Source: Nocardioides marmorisolisilvae
GTDB taxonomy: Bacteria; Actinomycetota; Actinomycetes; Propionibacteriales; Nocardioidaceae
NCBI RefSeq assembly: GCF_031656915.1
Contig: NZ_CP134227.1
Location: forward strand, 3,410,001-3,474,000
Length of the DNA: 64,000 bases
Direction: 5' to 3'
Position 1 is the stretch's first letter. Each line of letters starts with the position of its first letter. The position numbers and the translations under genes were made by a program. The notes under the pieces were generated by a model. It was not told the DNA's origin and did not search any database. It saw only the letters and a program-made list of their open reading frames with translations. This document shows, piece after piece, positions 26,115 to 34,906 of the stretch.

Positions 26115-27646
26115 CGACGCCGCCGTGGCGCCGGGTCCTCGTCTCGCTGGCGGCGTGGGCCGTGGTCGCCGTCCCGATGTGGGTGGTGCTGTTCACCCAC
26201 ACCAGTGCCCCGATGGTGGTGGCCGGGCACGACGTGCGGGTCACCCCGACCTTCCACGGGTACGCGCAGCTGCGGACCGGCCCGATCCTGCCCGACGTCC
26301 GGATCCCCACCGGCGGACACCTGGGCGTCGCGGTCGACGTCGGCAAGACCACCGCCACCTCGACGTCCCAGCTGATCGCCCGGTACGCCGTGATCGCGTC
26401 CAAGCCCGGCCCGGAGGTGCGCCGGGTCCGTGCCGAGGTGGGTCACCTCGCCATCGACGCCGCCGTCCGTGCCGCGGTCCTCGGCCTGCTGCCGATCGGG
26501 CTGTGGCTGCTGATCGGCGAGAGTCGACGACGGCAGCTGCGCGGCACGCCGCGACGTCGTACGGCGGGAACCGTCGCGGTCGTCGTCGTACTCGCTGTGG
26601 TGCTGGCCGAGCCGTGGCACCGCGGACCGGAGCGGATCCAGCCGACCGAGTGGATCTCGCTGTCCGACGCGGTGCCCGAGCTCGCGATCCCGCCCGAGCT
26701 CGACACCATCGAGATCCAGGGCGGGCTGATCACCCGGGAGACCCGGCGGCTGGTGGCCAGTGCGTTCAAGACCTACGCGGTGTCGAAGAACTTCTACGAG
26801 GCGGTCCGACAACAGGTGCCCACGGTGGCGTCGCGGTTCCACGTCGCGGCGCCGGAGCAGACCGTGGGCTTGCTGGTCAGCGACCGGCACGACAACATCG
26901 GGATGGACCCGGTCGCGGAGGCGATCGCGCATGCGGCCGGCGCCCAGGTGGTGATCGACGCCGGTGACGACACGTCCACCGGCAGCTCCTGGGAGGCGTT
27001 CAGCCTCGACTCGCTGTCCGATGCCTTCGCGCACTTCCCGGTGCGGCTGGCGATCTCGGGCAACCACGACAACGGCACGTTCGTGTCGAGCTATCTGATC
27101 AAGATGGGCTGGACCCACCTCGAGGGCAAGCCGCTGATGCCGTTCTCCGGGGTGCGGATCCTCGGGGTGGACGACCCGCGCTCGAGCGGGCTGGGCGCGT
27201 GGCTCGACGAGACCGGGCTGAGCTGGGACCAGGTCAAGCAGCGGCTCGCCGACGAGGTCTGTCGCCTCGACAGCGCAGGCGAGCGGGTGGCCACCGTCGT
27301 GGTGCACTCCGCGAGCATGGCGCTGCCTGCGCTGGAGCGCGGCTGCACCGACCTCGTCGTCGGCGGCCACCTGCACCGCCAGGTCGGACCCGAGCGGATC
27401 GTCGGCGAGAACGGCAAGGTCGGCTACAGCTACACCAACGGCACCACCGGTGGCGCGGCGTACGCGTTCGCGATGGGCAGCAAGCTGCGCCGCAACGCCG
27501 AGGTCACGCTGATCACCTGGCAGGACGGCCGCCCGGTCGGGCTGCAGCCCGTGGTGGTGAACACCGCGGGCCGGATCGAGGTGCACCGCTACATCCAGCT
27601 CGACCTGAGCCCGGCGCGCCGCGGGCACGAGGTCACGGCTCGGTAG
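26111..27646 (+). CDS. Membrane-anchored metallophosphoesterase
   Basis: The 511-residue protein has an N-terminal membrane helix (about 8-28), an outside segment of about 90 residues, and two more helices (near 120-135 and 155-170). A calcineurin-like phosphoesterase domain follows with [23 protein letters not shown] and GGHLHRQ metal motifs, all present. The catalytic domain is predicted outside the membrane. The substrate is unknown. GTG start overlaps the rlmB stop, and its last 14 bases overlap the convergent DUF4032 gene. Confidence 0.8.
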   Translation: MTTPPWRRVLVSLAAWAVVAVPMWVVLFTHTSAPMVVAGHDVRVTPTFHGYAQLRTGPILPDVRIPTGGHLGVAVDVGKTTATSTSQLIARYAVIASKPGPEVRRVRAEVGHLAIDAAVRAAVLGLLPIGLWLLIGESRRRQLRGTPRRRTAGTVAVVVVLAVVLAEPWHRGPERIQPTEWISLSDAVPELAIPPELDTIEIQGGLITRETRRLVASAFKTYAVSKNFYEAVRQQVPTVASRFHVAAPEQTVGLLVSDRHDNIGMDPVAEAIAHAAGAQVVIDAGDDTSTGSSWEAFSLDSLSDAFAHFPVRLAISGNHDNGTFVSSYLIKMGWTHLEGKPLMPFSGVRILGVDDPRSSGLGAWLDETGLSWDQVKQRLADEVCRLDSAGERVATVVVHSASMALPALERGCTDLVVGGHLHRQVGPERIVGENGKVGYSYTNGTTGGAAYAFAMGSKLRRNAEVTLITWQDGRPVGLQPVVVNTAGRIEVHRYIQLDLSPARRGHEVTAR

Positions 27647-28811
27647 CCAGCCTGGTCTCGGGCCGCTGGGCCAGCTGGGTGGCGATGTAGTCCTCGGCGA
27701 CCTCGAAGATGTCGATCTCGTGACCCGCGCGCTCGGACAGCAGCCAGCGGTGCTCGAGGATCTCGTGGAACACCTCCGCCGGCTCGAGTCGCCCGCGCAG
27801 CTCCGCCGGGATCATCCGGGCGATCCGCTGGTAGACCTCGGTGCGCCATCGCTCCGCCGCAGTCGCCCGGTCGGCGATGCCGTGGAACGCGCTGAACGCG
27901 GAGAGGTCGTTGAGCAGCCTGCGGGCCTGATTGTTCTCCACCTCGAGGCCGGTCAGCTCCTCGAGCTCCCGGGCGTAGTGGCCCGCCTCGACCACCCGCG
28001 GCTGGATCCGCACGGTGCTGCCCTCTGCGTCGGTGGTCATGTCCAGCTCCTCGACGTCGAAGCCGAGGTCGTTGAGCCGGCTGATCCGCTGCTCCAGGTG
28101 CCACATCTCGTCCGTGGAGAACTGCTCGGGGGCGAACAGCTCCTCCCACAGCGAGTCGTAGCGGGTCCGGATCTGCTCGATCACGGCGTGCGGGTCGACG
28201 TCGCCGAGCAGGCCGGCCGCATGGAGGTCGAGCAGCTCGGCGAAGACGTTCTCGCAGCCGACGGTGACGTCGTACTCCCGCATCCGGGGGGAGACGTCGG
28301 GGTGGAACTCGCCGGTCTCCGCGTCGACCAGGTACGCCGCGAACTCGCCGGCGGACCGGCGGAACAACACGTTGGACAGCGACACGTCTCCCCAGTAGAA
28401 GCCGGCCAAGTGCAGCCGAACCAGCAGCACCACCAGGGCGTCGATCACCAGCGGGAGACCGGCCGCGGGCAGCCCGTTGATGAACAGCGCACGGTAGGGC
28501 AGGGCGTAGGCGAGGTGCCGGGTGACGAGCGCCGCGTCCGGGTCGGTCGCGCGTCCGGAGACCACCGCCTGGGGGGCGACGGTGGGCAGCCCGCGCTGGA
28601 CGAGCTGACGGAGCAGGCCGTACTCCCGCTCGGCCATCTCGCGTTGGGTCTCCTTGACGGCGTAGAACGTCCCATCGACCTGGAGCACCCGGACGACGTG
28701 CCGGGACAGGCCGCGGGGGAGCGGTACGACGTGCTCGGTCCACTCCTCGAGGGGCTGGTCCCACGGGAGGCTGAACAGCGCCGGGTCCGGCCGGCTCGCG
28801 ACGATCCGCAT
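27633..28811 (-). CDS. DUF4032 protein with kinase-like N-terminal domain
   Basis: The 392-residue protein begins with a fold like lipopolysaccharide kinases: YAVKETQREMAEREY holds a nucleotide-binding-type Lys, YWGDVSLSNVLFR looks like the catalytic loop (D in GD, N in SN) and YLVDAETGEF like the DFG metal site. The C-terminal half is the DUF4032 domain, mostly helical. A phosphotransferase activity is plausible but unproven. It lies 20 bp downstream of a GH13 gene on the same strand, and its 3' end overlaps the metallophosphoesterase gene. Confidence 0.8.
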   Translation of the reverse strand: MRIVASRPDPALFSLPWDQPLEEWTEHVVPLPRGLSRHVVRVLQVDGTFYAVKETQREMAEREYGLLRQLVQRGLPTVAPQAVVSGRATDPDAALVTRHLAYALPYRALFINGLPAAGLPLVIDALVVLLVRLHLAGFYWGDVSLSNVLFRRSAGEFAAYLVDAETGEFHPDVSPRMREYDVTVGCENVFAELLDLHAAGLLGDVDPHAVIEQIRTRYDSLWEELFAPEQFSTDEMWHLEQRISRLNDLGFDVEELDMTTDAEGSTVRIQPRVVEAGHYARELEELTGLEVENNQARRLLNDLSAFSAFHGIADRATAAERWRTEVYQRIARMIPAELRGRLEPAEVFHEILEHRWLLSERAGHEIDIFEVAEDYIATQLAQRPETRLATEP

Positions 28812-28831
28812 CGGCTCTCAGGCTAGACGGT

Positions 28832-30568
28832 TCAGAGCGGCCACAGGTGCGCGGCGGGCTCGTCGTACGCGGGGATGTCGGGCAGCGGGTCGGGCAGCGC
28901 GACCGCTGGGCTGCCGCCCCGGGAGACCGCGACCAGCACGTCGCCGTCGGGGTGCTCGCGCAAGAACACCACGAGATCCGCGGCGAGGTGGACCCAGCGC
29001 AGGCTGCCTCGACGCAGCGCCGGATGGGTACGTCGCAGCTCGGCGTACCGCCGGTAGACCGCCTGGGTCTCCTCGGGCAGGGGACGGCTCCAGTCGATCG
29101 TGCGCCGGGAGTCCTCGCCATCGACACCCTCGAGGCCCAGCTCGTCGCCGGCGAACACCATGGGTACGCCGGGCAGGGTGAACTGGAGCGCGATCGCGAC
29201 GTGGTGCAGCGCCGGGCCGCCGGTGATCGTCCGGATCCGTGCGGTGTCGTGGGAGCCGAGGATGTTCCAGCTCTGCTGCACCGCCCGCCAGCCGAACCGG
29301 GCCAGGAACGACCGCAGGCTGGTCATCGCCCGCTCGCCTGAGCGCCGCGGCACCCCGACGGGCAGCCCGAAGCTGGGCACGTTGCCGTCTGGCCGGCGGA
29401 CGAACTCCCAGACGGGGAAGGAGAAGCCATAGTAGTTCATCGTGCCGTGCCAGCCGTCGCCGTCCAGATCGCCGCTGGCGTCGTGGCCGTGCTCGCCGAC
29501 GATGCTGACATCGGCGTGCACCTCGGTGCCCGCTCGACGGATCTCACGGGCCACGTCGTGGGCGACGTCGACGGCGACGTGCCGGCCGGTCATGTTGGCG
29601 ACGTCGATCCGCCAGCCGTCCAGCCCGAACCGCAGCCAGTGCTGCACGACCGAACGGAGCCGGCGGCCCAGCTCGGCGTCGAGGTGGTCGAGCTTGGGGA
29701 GCGTCTCGACGCCCTTCCAGCCCTCGTGGCTGCCATCGGGACCGAAGTAGTAGAAGGCCCGCTCGGTGCTGGCCACGTCGGTGCTCGCCCGGACGAACCA
29801 CTCGTGGGTGTCGCCGGTGTGGTTGCTGGTCAGGTCGCCCATCACCCGCAGCCCGCGAGCATGGCAGGCGTCCACCAGCCGGCGGTAGGCCTCGTCGCCA
29901 CCGAGCAGCGGGTCGACCGAGTCGAACGTGCTCGCGTTGTAGCGGTGGTTGCTCTCCGCGGGGAAGACCGGGGTCAGATAGACGGTGTCCGCGCCGAGCG
30001 ACTGCACGTGGTCGAGGTGCTCGACGATCCCGTCGAGGTCGCCGCCGTACAGCTGGAGGGGCGTGTCCGGGCCCTCATGGATCGGCGGGTCGGCCCAGTC
30101 GGCCGGCTTCGCCCAGGCCGGCGTCGGCCGGTCGTCGGCCGCGCTCGAGCGCGCGAACCGGTCGGGGAAGATCTGGTAGACCACGGCATCGCGGGCCCAG
30201 TCCGGCGCTGCGTCGTACGTCGAGATGACGAAGTCCTCGGCGTCGGGGACGTCGTGGTCGTGCACGCCCGACTGGTTGAGCCAGGTGTAGCCGTCGCCGC
30301 CGACCACCATGAACCGGTAGTGCTGGACGGGGTTGCGCACGTGCACCCGCCCCCGCCACCAGACCGTGGCGTCGTCCCGGCTCTCGACCTCCATCGCGGC
30401 ATAGAACGGCTCGGCGTCCTCGACCGTGCGCACCCACACCGCGTCCACCGTCCGCTGCGCGCTGGTGCGCACCCGCACCCCCACCTCGCTGCCCAGGGCC
30501 GGTGTCTCGTCATCGAGGTAGAGCGGGGATCCGTCATGGTGTGGCTCGTCCAGCAGGTGCGAGGTCAT
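28832..30568 (-). CDS. Glycoside hydrolase family 13 (neopullulanase/maltogenic amylase-like)
   Basis: The 578-residue protein has an N-terminal CBM34-like beta domain (about 1-125), then the GH13 barrel. Conserved regions are DLTSNHTGD, DGWRIDVANM with the nucleophile Asp, SIVGEHGHD with the acid-base Glu and LGSHDTARI with the third Asp. A C-terminal beta domain ends the protein. It should cleave alpha-1,4 (and perhaps 1,6) glucans; no signal peptide, so it acts inside the cell. ATG at 30568 (MTSHLLDEP) is preferred to one 12 codons upstream near the tRNA promoter. The DUF4032 gene follows on the same strand. Confidence 0.9.
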   Translation of the reverse strand: MTSHLLDEPHHDGSPLYLDDETPALGSEVGVRVRTSAQRTVDAVWVRTVEDAEPFYAAMEVESRDDATVWWRGRVHVRNPVQHYRFMVVGGDGYTWLNQSGVHDHDVPDAEDFVISTYDAAPDWARDAVVYQIFPDRFARSSAADDRPTPAWAKPADWADPPIHEGPDTPLQLYGGDLDGIVEHLDHVQSLGADTVYLTPVFPAESNHRYNASTFDSVDPLLGGDEAYRRLVDACHARGLRVMGDLTSNHTGDTHEWFVRASTDVASTERAFYYFGPDGSHEGWKGVETLPKLDHLDAELGRRLRSVVQHWLRFGLDGWRIDVANMTGRHVAVDVAHDVAREIRRAGTEVHADVSIVGEHGHDASGDLDGDGWHGTMNYYGFSFPVWEFVRRPDGNVPSFGLPVGVPRRSGERAMTSLRSFLARFGWRAVQQSWNILGSHDTARIRTITGGPALHHVAIALQFTLPGVPMVFAGDELGLEGVDGEDSRRTIDWSRPLPEETQAVYRRYAELRRTHPALRRGSLRWVHLAADLVVFLREHPDGDVLVAVSRGGSPAVALPDPLPDIPAYDEPAAHLWPL

Positions 30569-30612
30569 GGCGGACAGTCTCGTACGATGGCGCCCGCGGA
30601 TCACGTCCGCAT

Positions 30613-30685
30613 GCCGGTGTAGCTCAGTTGGTAGAGCGCCTCACTTGTAATGAGGATGTCGCGGGTTCGACTCCTGTCACCGGCT
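30613..30685 (+). tRNA. tRNA-Thr (anticodon TGT)
   Basis: The 73-base cloverleaf has acceptor arms GCCGGTG and CACCGGC, D-stem GCTC/GAGC, anticodon stem CCTCA/TGAGG with loop CTTGTAA (anticodon TGT), and a T-arm with TTCGACT. The discriminator base is T and CCA is not encoded. It reads ACA and ACG-type threonine codons. It lies between the divergent GH13 gene and a YdeI-like gene. Confidence 0.95.
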
Positions 30686-30723
30686 CTGCTGCGGGTGCGC
30701 TGTCCTTCGCGGATACTGGGCCG

Positions 30724-31173
30724 ATGGACGTACAGACCTTTCGCACCGTCCTCGAACCCATGGGCGGGAACAACGTGGCGATCGTCGTGCCCGACGATGT
30801 CGTGGCCGCGTTCGGGCGCGGCAAGCGGGTCCCGGTGACGGTCACCGTCGACGACGACCACACCTATCCGAACACGATCACCTCGATGGGCGGACGCTTC
30901 CTGATCTCGTTCAACGCCGCTACCCGCGCGGCGACCGGACGCGGTGCCGGCGACGAGATCGAGGTGCGTCTCGTGGCCGACGATGCACCGCGGGTCGTCG
31001 ATCCGCCTCCGGAGCTGGCGGCCGCGCTGCGCCGGGATGCCGCCGCAGCAGCGGCGTGGGAGGCGCTGAGCTACAGCCGGAAGAAGGAGCACGCCCGTGC
31101 CGTCGAGTCGGCCAAGACCGACGCCACCCGTGAGCGCCGGCTGGCCAAGGTCCTGGACTCGCTGCGCGGATAG
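30724..31173 (+). CDS. YdeI/OmpD-associated family protein (DUF1905 domain)
   Basis: The 149-residue protein has a DUF1905 beta-barrel-like domain (VQTFRTVLEPMGGNNVAIVVP to GDEIEVRLVADD) and a C-terminal YdeI-type helical pair with AWEALSYSRKKEHARAVESAK. This architecture is common in actinobacteria and has no proven biochemical role; YdeI relatives are tied to antimicrobial-peptide stress. ATG at 30724 lies 38 bp after the tRNA. Confidence 0.8.
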   Translation: MDVQTFRTVLEPMGGNNVAIVVPDDVVAAFGRGKRVPVTVTVDDDHTYPNTITSMGGRFLISFNAATRAATGRGAGDEIEVRLVADDAPRVVDPPPELAAALRRDAAAAAAWEALSYSRKKEHARAVESAKTDATRERRLAKVLDSLRG

Positions 31174-31194
31174 GACCCCCGCTCCGTGGCCGCG

Positions 31195-31812
31195 TCAGCG
31201 CAGCAGCAGTGCGGTGAGCGTCTCGACCAGCCAGTCCTCGACCTGGTCGTAGCTCCAGCCGTGCTCGAGCACGAGCTGATCGATCGTCGCCGACGACGCC
31301 ATGACGGTCATGATCGCGCCAGCACGCTCCGGATCCACCCCCTCGCGGAGCGCCCCCATCTCGGCCAAGCGCGCGGCGATCGCGTACTCGCCCTCCCGGT
31401 GGTAGCCATCCCCCGCCGCGACGACCTGGACGAGGTCCGGCTCGCTGTGCGCGGCTGAGCGGACCGCCCGCATGATGTCGCCGCACCGCTGGTTCAGCTC
31501 GCGGACCAGGTGCATGTTGCGACGCAGCAGCTCCGGGGCGGTCGTTGCCCGGCGCTGGAGGCGGTCGTTCTCGTAGACCCCGCCCTCGGCGTTGATGAAC
31601 TCGACGAGACTGCGCGCCAGCTCAGCCTTGGTGCCGACGCTCGCGTACACCGTCGGCACCGAGACCCCCGCTGCGCTGGCGATGTCGCCGACCCCGGTCG
31701 CGCCGTACCCCGCCTCGGCGAACAGCCGGCGCGCCGCGGCGAGGATCCGCCTGCGGGTCTCCTCGGCCTGTTGTCGCCGGTGCTCGGAGCGATAGGGCCT
31801 TGACGTCGACAT
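31195..31812 (-). CDS. TetR-family transcriptional regulator
   Basis: The 205-residue protein has an N-terminal HTH: RILAAARRLFAEAGYGATGVGDIASAAGVSVPTVYASVGTK covers residues about 22-62. The C-terminal ligand domain has no recognisable signature. It is divergent from a membrane protein gene at 31868, and a TCAGA/TCTGA palindrome lies in the 55-bp gap, so it probably represses itself and that gene. The inducer is unknown. Confidence 0.85.
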   Translation of the reverse strand: MSTSRPYRSEHRRQQAEETRRRILAAARRLFAEAGYGATGVGDIASAAGVSVPTVYASVGTKAELARSLVEFINAEGGVYENDRLQRRATTAPELLRRNMHLVRELNQRCGDIMRAVRSAAHSEPDLVQVVAAGDGYHREGEYAIAARLAEMGALREGVDPERAGAIMTVMASSATIDQLVLEHGWSYDQVEDWLVETLTALLLR

Positions 31813-31835
31813 TCAGACAAACCTACCTTTATTCA

Positions 31836-31846
31836 TCAGAATCTGA
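31836..31846. promoter_or_regulatory. Putative TetR operator
   Basis: TCAGA-A-TCTGA is a short perfect palindrome midway between the divergent TetR and membrane-protein starts; a third TCAGA lies at 31813-31818. The region is AT-rich relative to its surroundings, as a shared promoter would be. Confidence 0.45.
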
Positions 31847-31867
31847 CTAAAGCGAAATGGAGGAGCG

Positions 31868-32596
31868 ATGACGAGCAACGTGGAGCACGCCGGTCCCTTG
31901 GCAGGGGCTTCCCCGGCACGAGCGTGGCAGGTGGCCGGGTGGTCCGTCACCCCCCGCGCGGTCGAGGCGCTGCGGGTCGGCTTTCCCGGGGCGGCAGTCG
32001 CCGGCGTCTGTCTGGTCGTGGCACCGCTGCTGGCGGTCGTCGGCAGCGCGCTGGGGATCGACATCTACCACGCCAAGGGGGCTGCGTTCGTCGCCGGCAT
32101 GGTGGCTCATCCCGACCGGATGAACCTCGCCATCCAGCTGGCGCTGGCCGCGATGGTCCTGATGGTGTTCGCGGTGGCCGGGCTGGCGACGATGATCTCG
32201 GCCTCCCGACCGGGCTGGGGGCGTACGGCGGGCGTGGTCACCGTGGTCGGGCTCTGCGGGCCGATCTCGTTCGAGTCCACCTACTGGGGAGCGTGGCACC
32301 TCCTCGGCAGTGGGGCGCAGCGTGCCGCCGCAGCCCACATGATCGACCAGTCGCAGATCATCCCGCGCACGATCATGAACGTGAGCGGGCCGGCGCTGGT
32401 GGTGGGCTTCCTCCTGCTCGCGATCGGCGCGGCCAGGGCGGGCGTGCTGCGCAGGCCGCAGGCCGTGTTCCTGGGGCTGACCTGCGTGGTGCCCGCGGGA
32501 TTCATCTCCGGCCACCTGGTCATCGCCGTGATCGCCTTCGCTGCCTGCGCGGTCGCCACGGTCCCGCTCGGCGTCGGGTTGCTGCGCCGGACCTGA
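31868..32596 (+). CDS. Multi-pass membrane protein of unknown function
   Basis: The 242-residue protein has about six membrane helices (for example GFPGAAVAGVCLVVAPLLAVV and LALAAMVLMVFAVAGLATMI) with HMIDQSQIIPR between the middle ones. It resembles DUF4386-type membrane proteins in layout but I see no catalytic or transport motif. ATG at 31868 follows GGAGG by 6 bases. A divergent TetR gene probably controls it. Confidence 0.7.
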   Translation: MTSNVEHAGPLAGASPARAWQVAGWSVTPRAVEALRVGFPGAAVAGVCLVVAPLLAVVGSALGIDIYHAKGAAFVAGMVAHPDRMNLAIQLALAAMVLMVFAVAGLATMISASRPGWGRTAGVVTVVGLCGPISFESTYWGAWHLLGSGAQRAAAAHMIDQSQIIPRTIMNVSGPALVVGFLLLAIGAARAGVLRRPQAVFLGLTCVVPAGFISGHLVIAVIAFAACAVATVPLGVGLLRRT

Positions 32597-32626
32597 CCGT
32601 CACCCGAGGCCGGCTAGGGCGACCGC

Positions 32627-33079
32627 TCACCGGGCGGGCTCGGGCGGGGAGGGGCGGGGACGGAGCGCGACGTACGCGACGAGGGCGGCGATCAGCTCGC
32701 CCGCCAGCGCCGGGAAGCCGAGCGGCTCGGTCCAGTTGCCGATGTCGTCACCGATCTGGGGCAGCCCGACGGTCCGGGAGAGGACGAACGCGATCAGCGC
32801 CAGCGACGCCGTGAGCCCGGCGGTCAGCCAGACCGCGGGGGTGTCGGCGACGACGAGGAGCACGGCGAGGACCACGCTGACCACCGTCAGGGCGATGAAC
32901 AGCCAGCCGACGTACGGCGCCTCCTCGAGGTGCTCGCGGATCAGTGGGACGTGGGTGCCGGCGGTGACCACGAGGGCGAGTACGCCGAGCCAGCGGTCCT
33001 CGCTGTGCATGGGCTTGAGGAGGAATCGGCGCAGGGCGTCCTGGTGCGAGTCCTGGGGCTGCTGCTGCTGGGTAGTCAT
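32627..33079 (-). CDS. Small membrane protein of unknown function
   Basis: The 150-residue protein has a short Gln-rich N-terminus (TTQQQQPQDS) and four predicted helices (WLGVLALVVTAGTHVPL, VGWLFIALTVVSVVLAVLLVV, VWLTAGLTASLALIAFVLS, ALAGELIAALVAYVAL). No family motif is recognised. ATG at 33079 is chosen over an earlier frame opening. It follows a secreted protein gene on the same strand by 78 bp and may share its transcript. Confidence 0.65.
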   Translation of the reverse strand: MTTQQQQPQDSHQDALRRFLLKPMHSEDRWLGVLALVVTAGTHVPLIREHLEEAPYVGWLFIALTVVSVVLAVLLVVADTPAVWLTAGLTASLALIAFVLSRTVGLPQIGDDIGNWTEPLGFPALAGELIAALVAYVALRPRPSPPEPAR

Positions 33080-33157
33080 GTCTGTCCGTCCCTTCGTGAC
33101 GGTGGAAGCGGTGGGTGGCCCGCCCGACCACGAAGCCGGACCACCCACCGCGGAGGG

Positions 33158-33838
33158 TCACTTCACTGCGAAGAACAGGAAGAGGTTGGTGGGGATCGCC
33201 GCGGTGGTGCGGCCGGCCTTGATCTCCCTCTTGAGGAAGGCGGCCGAACGGTGCCGGGTGATCTTGTTGTACTCGGCCTTGTTGGTCACGCCGACCACCT
33301 TGACGTCCCACCACTCACGGTTGCCGTGGGCTCGGGTGGTGATGAAGTGCTGGTGGCCGGGGGTGGCGGCGTTCTTGAGCGCGTCGGTGAGCTGCGCCAC
33401 GGTCAGGTCCGGGTAGAGCGGCTTGAGCGCCGGCTCGAGCCGGGTCAGGTCGATCGTGCCCGGGTGGTCCACGCAGACCAGGTTGGTGGGGCAGTCCATC
33501 TTCCTCGCCGGGAGGTTGAACCCGAGCGGCACGGTGACGAAGAGCGTGTCGAAGTCCTTCGACGGTGCCTTCTTGGCCTTCGCGCCCGCCTCGCAGCCGC
33601 TGGAGGCGAAGGACGTGACCCGCTTGTCGCAGAAGAAGCCCAAGCTGTAGGTGAACCTGACCTGGTGGCCCTTGAAGAAGGCCTGGGTCATGCCGTACTC
33701 GTTGATGCCGTGCCCCATGCGCATCGCGTTGCTGGGCGGTGGCGAGGTGGCTGCGACCGCGATGCCCGCGCCCGCTGCGAACAGCAGTGCGACGGCCGCG
33801 GCGACGAATCGCTTGCGGCCCTGACCGATGAACCTCAT
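33158..33838 (-). CDS. Secreted protein of unknown function
   Basis: The 226-residue protein has a signal peptide (RKRFVAAAVALLFAAGAGIAVAA). The mature part contains NEYGMTQAFFKGHQVRFTYSLGFFCDK, four cysteines that could form two disulfides (in FFCDK, SSGCE, MDCPT and LVCVD) and a PGHQHFITTRAHG segment rich in histidine. I do not recognise a family. It sits upstream of the small membrane protein gene on the same strand. Confidence 0.65.
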   Translation of the reverse strand: MRFIGQGRKRFVAAAVALLFAAGAGIAVAATSPPPSNAMRMGHGINEYGMTQAFFKGHQVRFTYSLGFFCDKRVTSFASSGCEAGAKAKKAPSKDFDTLFVTVPLGFNLPARKMDCPTNLVCVDHPGTIDLTRLEPALKPLYPDLTVAQLTDALKNAATPGHQHFITTRAHGNREWWDVKVVGVTNKAEYNKITRHRSAAFLKREIKAGRTTAAIPTNLFLFFAVK

Positions 33839-33850
33839 GGTGTGCTCCTT

Positions 33851-33878
33851 CTGCGTCGGCCGGACGGCCGCTCCGCAG
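33851..33878. terminator. Hairpin between pdxY and the secreted protein gene
   Basis: CTGCG-T-CGGCCG pairs with CGGCCG-CTC-CGCAG around a GA loop, giving an 11-bp GC-rich stem. Both neighbours are on the minus strand, so it would end the pdxY transcript before the secreted protein gene. There is no T-run. Confidence 0.5.
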
Positions 33879-33910
33879 GGAGATTCGTGGCGGAGGTCAC
33901 ACCGGATTGG

Positions 33911-34798
33911 TCAGCGGACCCGCTGGGCGGTGAACTGGCCGCGCGGGTGCGCGAGGAACTCCTGGGCCTGGACGAGCTGGAGCTCGCGGAGCCCGGACTC
34001 ATGGGTGACCCGGAGGAGGTCGAAGACGCTGGAGGCCGTGCGCTCCAGTGCGTCCTTGAGTCGGGACCCGCCCGGCTCCGGGTCGGTGCTCGCGGCCCGG
34101 ACCGTGCCGAGCAGGTGGGCGGTGAACAAGGCAGCGGTGACGTCACCGGATCCGTTGGCCTTCAGCGGCAGCCGCGGGGTCTGGAGCAGCCAGCCCTCCT
34201 CGCCGTCGACGGCGAGCATCTCCAGGGTGTCCGCGGGGGCGTCGGGCCGCAGCACGGACGTGACCAGCACCGTAGCGGGGCCCATCCCGCGGGCCAGGTC
34301 AACCGCAGCCAGGGTCTCCTCGAGCGTCTGCGGCGAGGTATCGGTGAGGTAGCCGAGCTCGAACTGGTTCGGGGTGATCAGGTCGGCGGCCGGCACCACG
34401 CGGTCACGCAGCAGCACCGGGATGTCGGGGTGCACGAAGCAGCCGCTGGCCGCGTTGCCCATCACCGGGTCGCAGGCGTAGATCGCGTTCGGGTTGGCCG
34501 CCTTGACCCGGGCCACCGCATCGAGGATCACGTCGCCGATGTCGGCGCCGCCCTGGTAGCCCGACAGCACCGCGTCGGTGGTCGCGAAGGCGCCGCGCTC
34601 CTCCACGCCGAGGAGTACGGCGCGCACGTCCTCGGCGGCCAGCACCGGACCACGCCACTCGCCGTACCCGGTGTGGTTGGAGAAGTTCACCGTGTGCACC
34701 GGCCACACCTCGACCCCGAGGCGCTGCAGCGGGAAGACCGCTGCGCTGTTGCCGACGTGACCGTAGGCGACCGAGGACTGGATCGAGAGCACCTGCAT
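33911..34798 (-). CDS. pdxY: Pyridoxal kinase
   Basis: The 295-residue ribokinase-fold enzyme has SIQSSVAYGHVGNSAAVFPLQ at the N-terminus, the pyridoxal-kinase substrate region VNFSNHTGYGEWRG, YACDPVMGN, TPNQFELGYLT and the ATP/anion-hole motif KANGSGDVTAALF. It phosphorylates pyridoxal in B6 salvage, giving the PLP needed by enzymes such as the ThrC-like protein elsewhere in the window. It is divergent from the GMC oxidoreductase gene with 108 bp between. Confidence 0.92.
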   Translation of the reverse strand: MQVLSIQSSVAYGHVGNSAAVFPLQRLGVEVWPVHTVNFSNHTGYGEWRGPVLAAEDVRAVLLGVEERGAFATTDAVLSGYQGGADIGDVILDAVARVKAANPNAIYACDPVMGNAASGCFVHPDIPVLLRDRVVPAADLITPNQFELGYLTDTSPQTLEETLAAVDLARGMGPATVLVTSVLRPDAPADTLEMLAVDGEEGWLLQTPRLPLKANGSGDVTAALFTAHLLGTVRAASTDPEPGGSRLKDALERTASSVFDLLRVTHESGLRELQLVQAQEFLAHPRGQFTAQRVR

Positions 34799-34838
34799 GC
34801 CGCCGATCCTCGCATCGCGATCGCCTTCCGGGAGAAAC

Positions 34839-34852
34839 TAGAACTTGTTACA
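34839..34852. promoter_or_regulatory. KstR-like operator upstream of the GMC/ALDH operon
   Basis: TAGAACTTGTTACA fits the KstR consensus TnnAACnnGTTnnA at every fixed position, and the symmetry extends outward to ACT/AGT. It overlaps TTGTTA (34845-34850), a candidate -35 box, with TATGAC near 34870 as a -10. A repressor here would block the oxidoreductase operon. The match is to a motif only; the repressor gene is not in the window. Confidence 0.55.
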
Positions 34853-34906
34853 GTCTCTCGTACCGGGAGTATGACCGGGCCGGACAGCGGACGATTGAGA
34901 GCAGCC

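Noticed and set aside
30502-30723. An N-terminal extension of the YdeI-like protein through the tRNA gene
   Set aside because: The extension translates the tRNA itself; the ATG at 30724 starts at the domain boundary.
32930-34906. A long upstream extension of the GMC oxidoreductase frame
   Set aside because: It covers pdxY and two other genes on the opposite strand. The FAD-binding loop begins right after the ATG at 34907.
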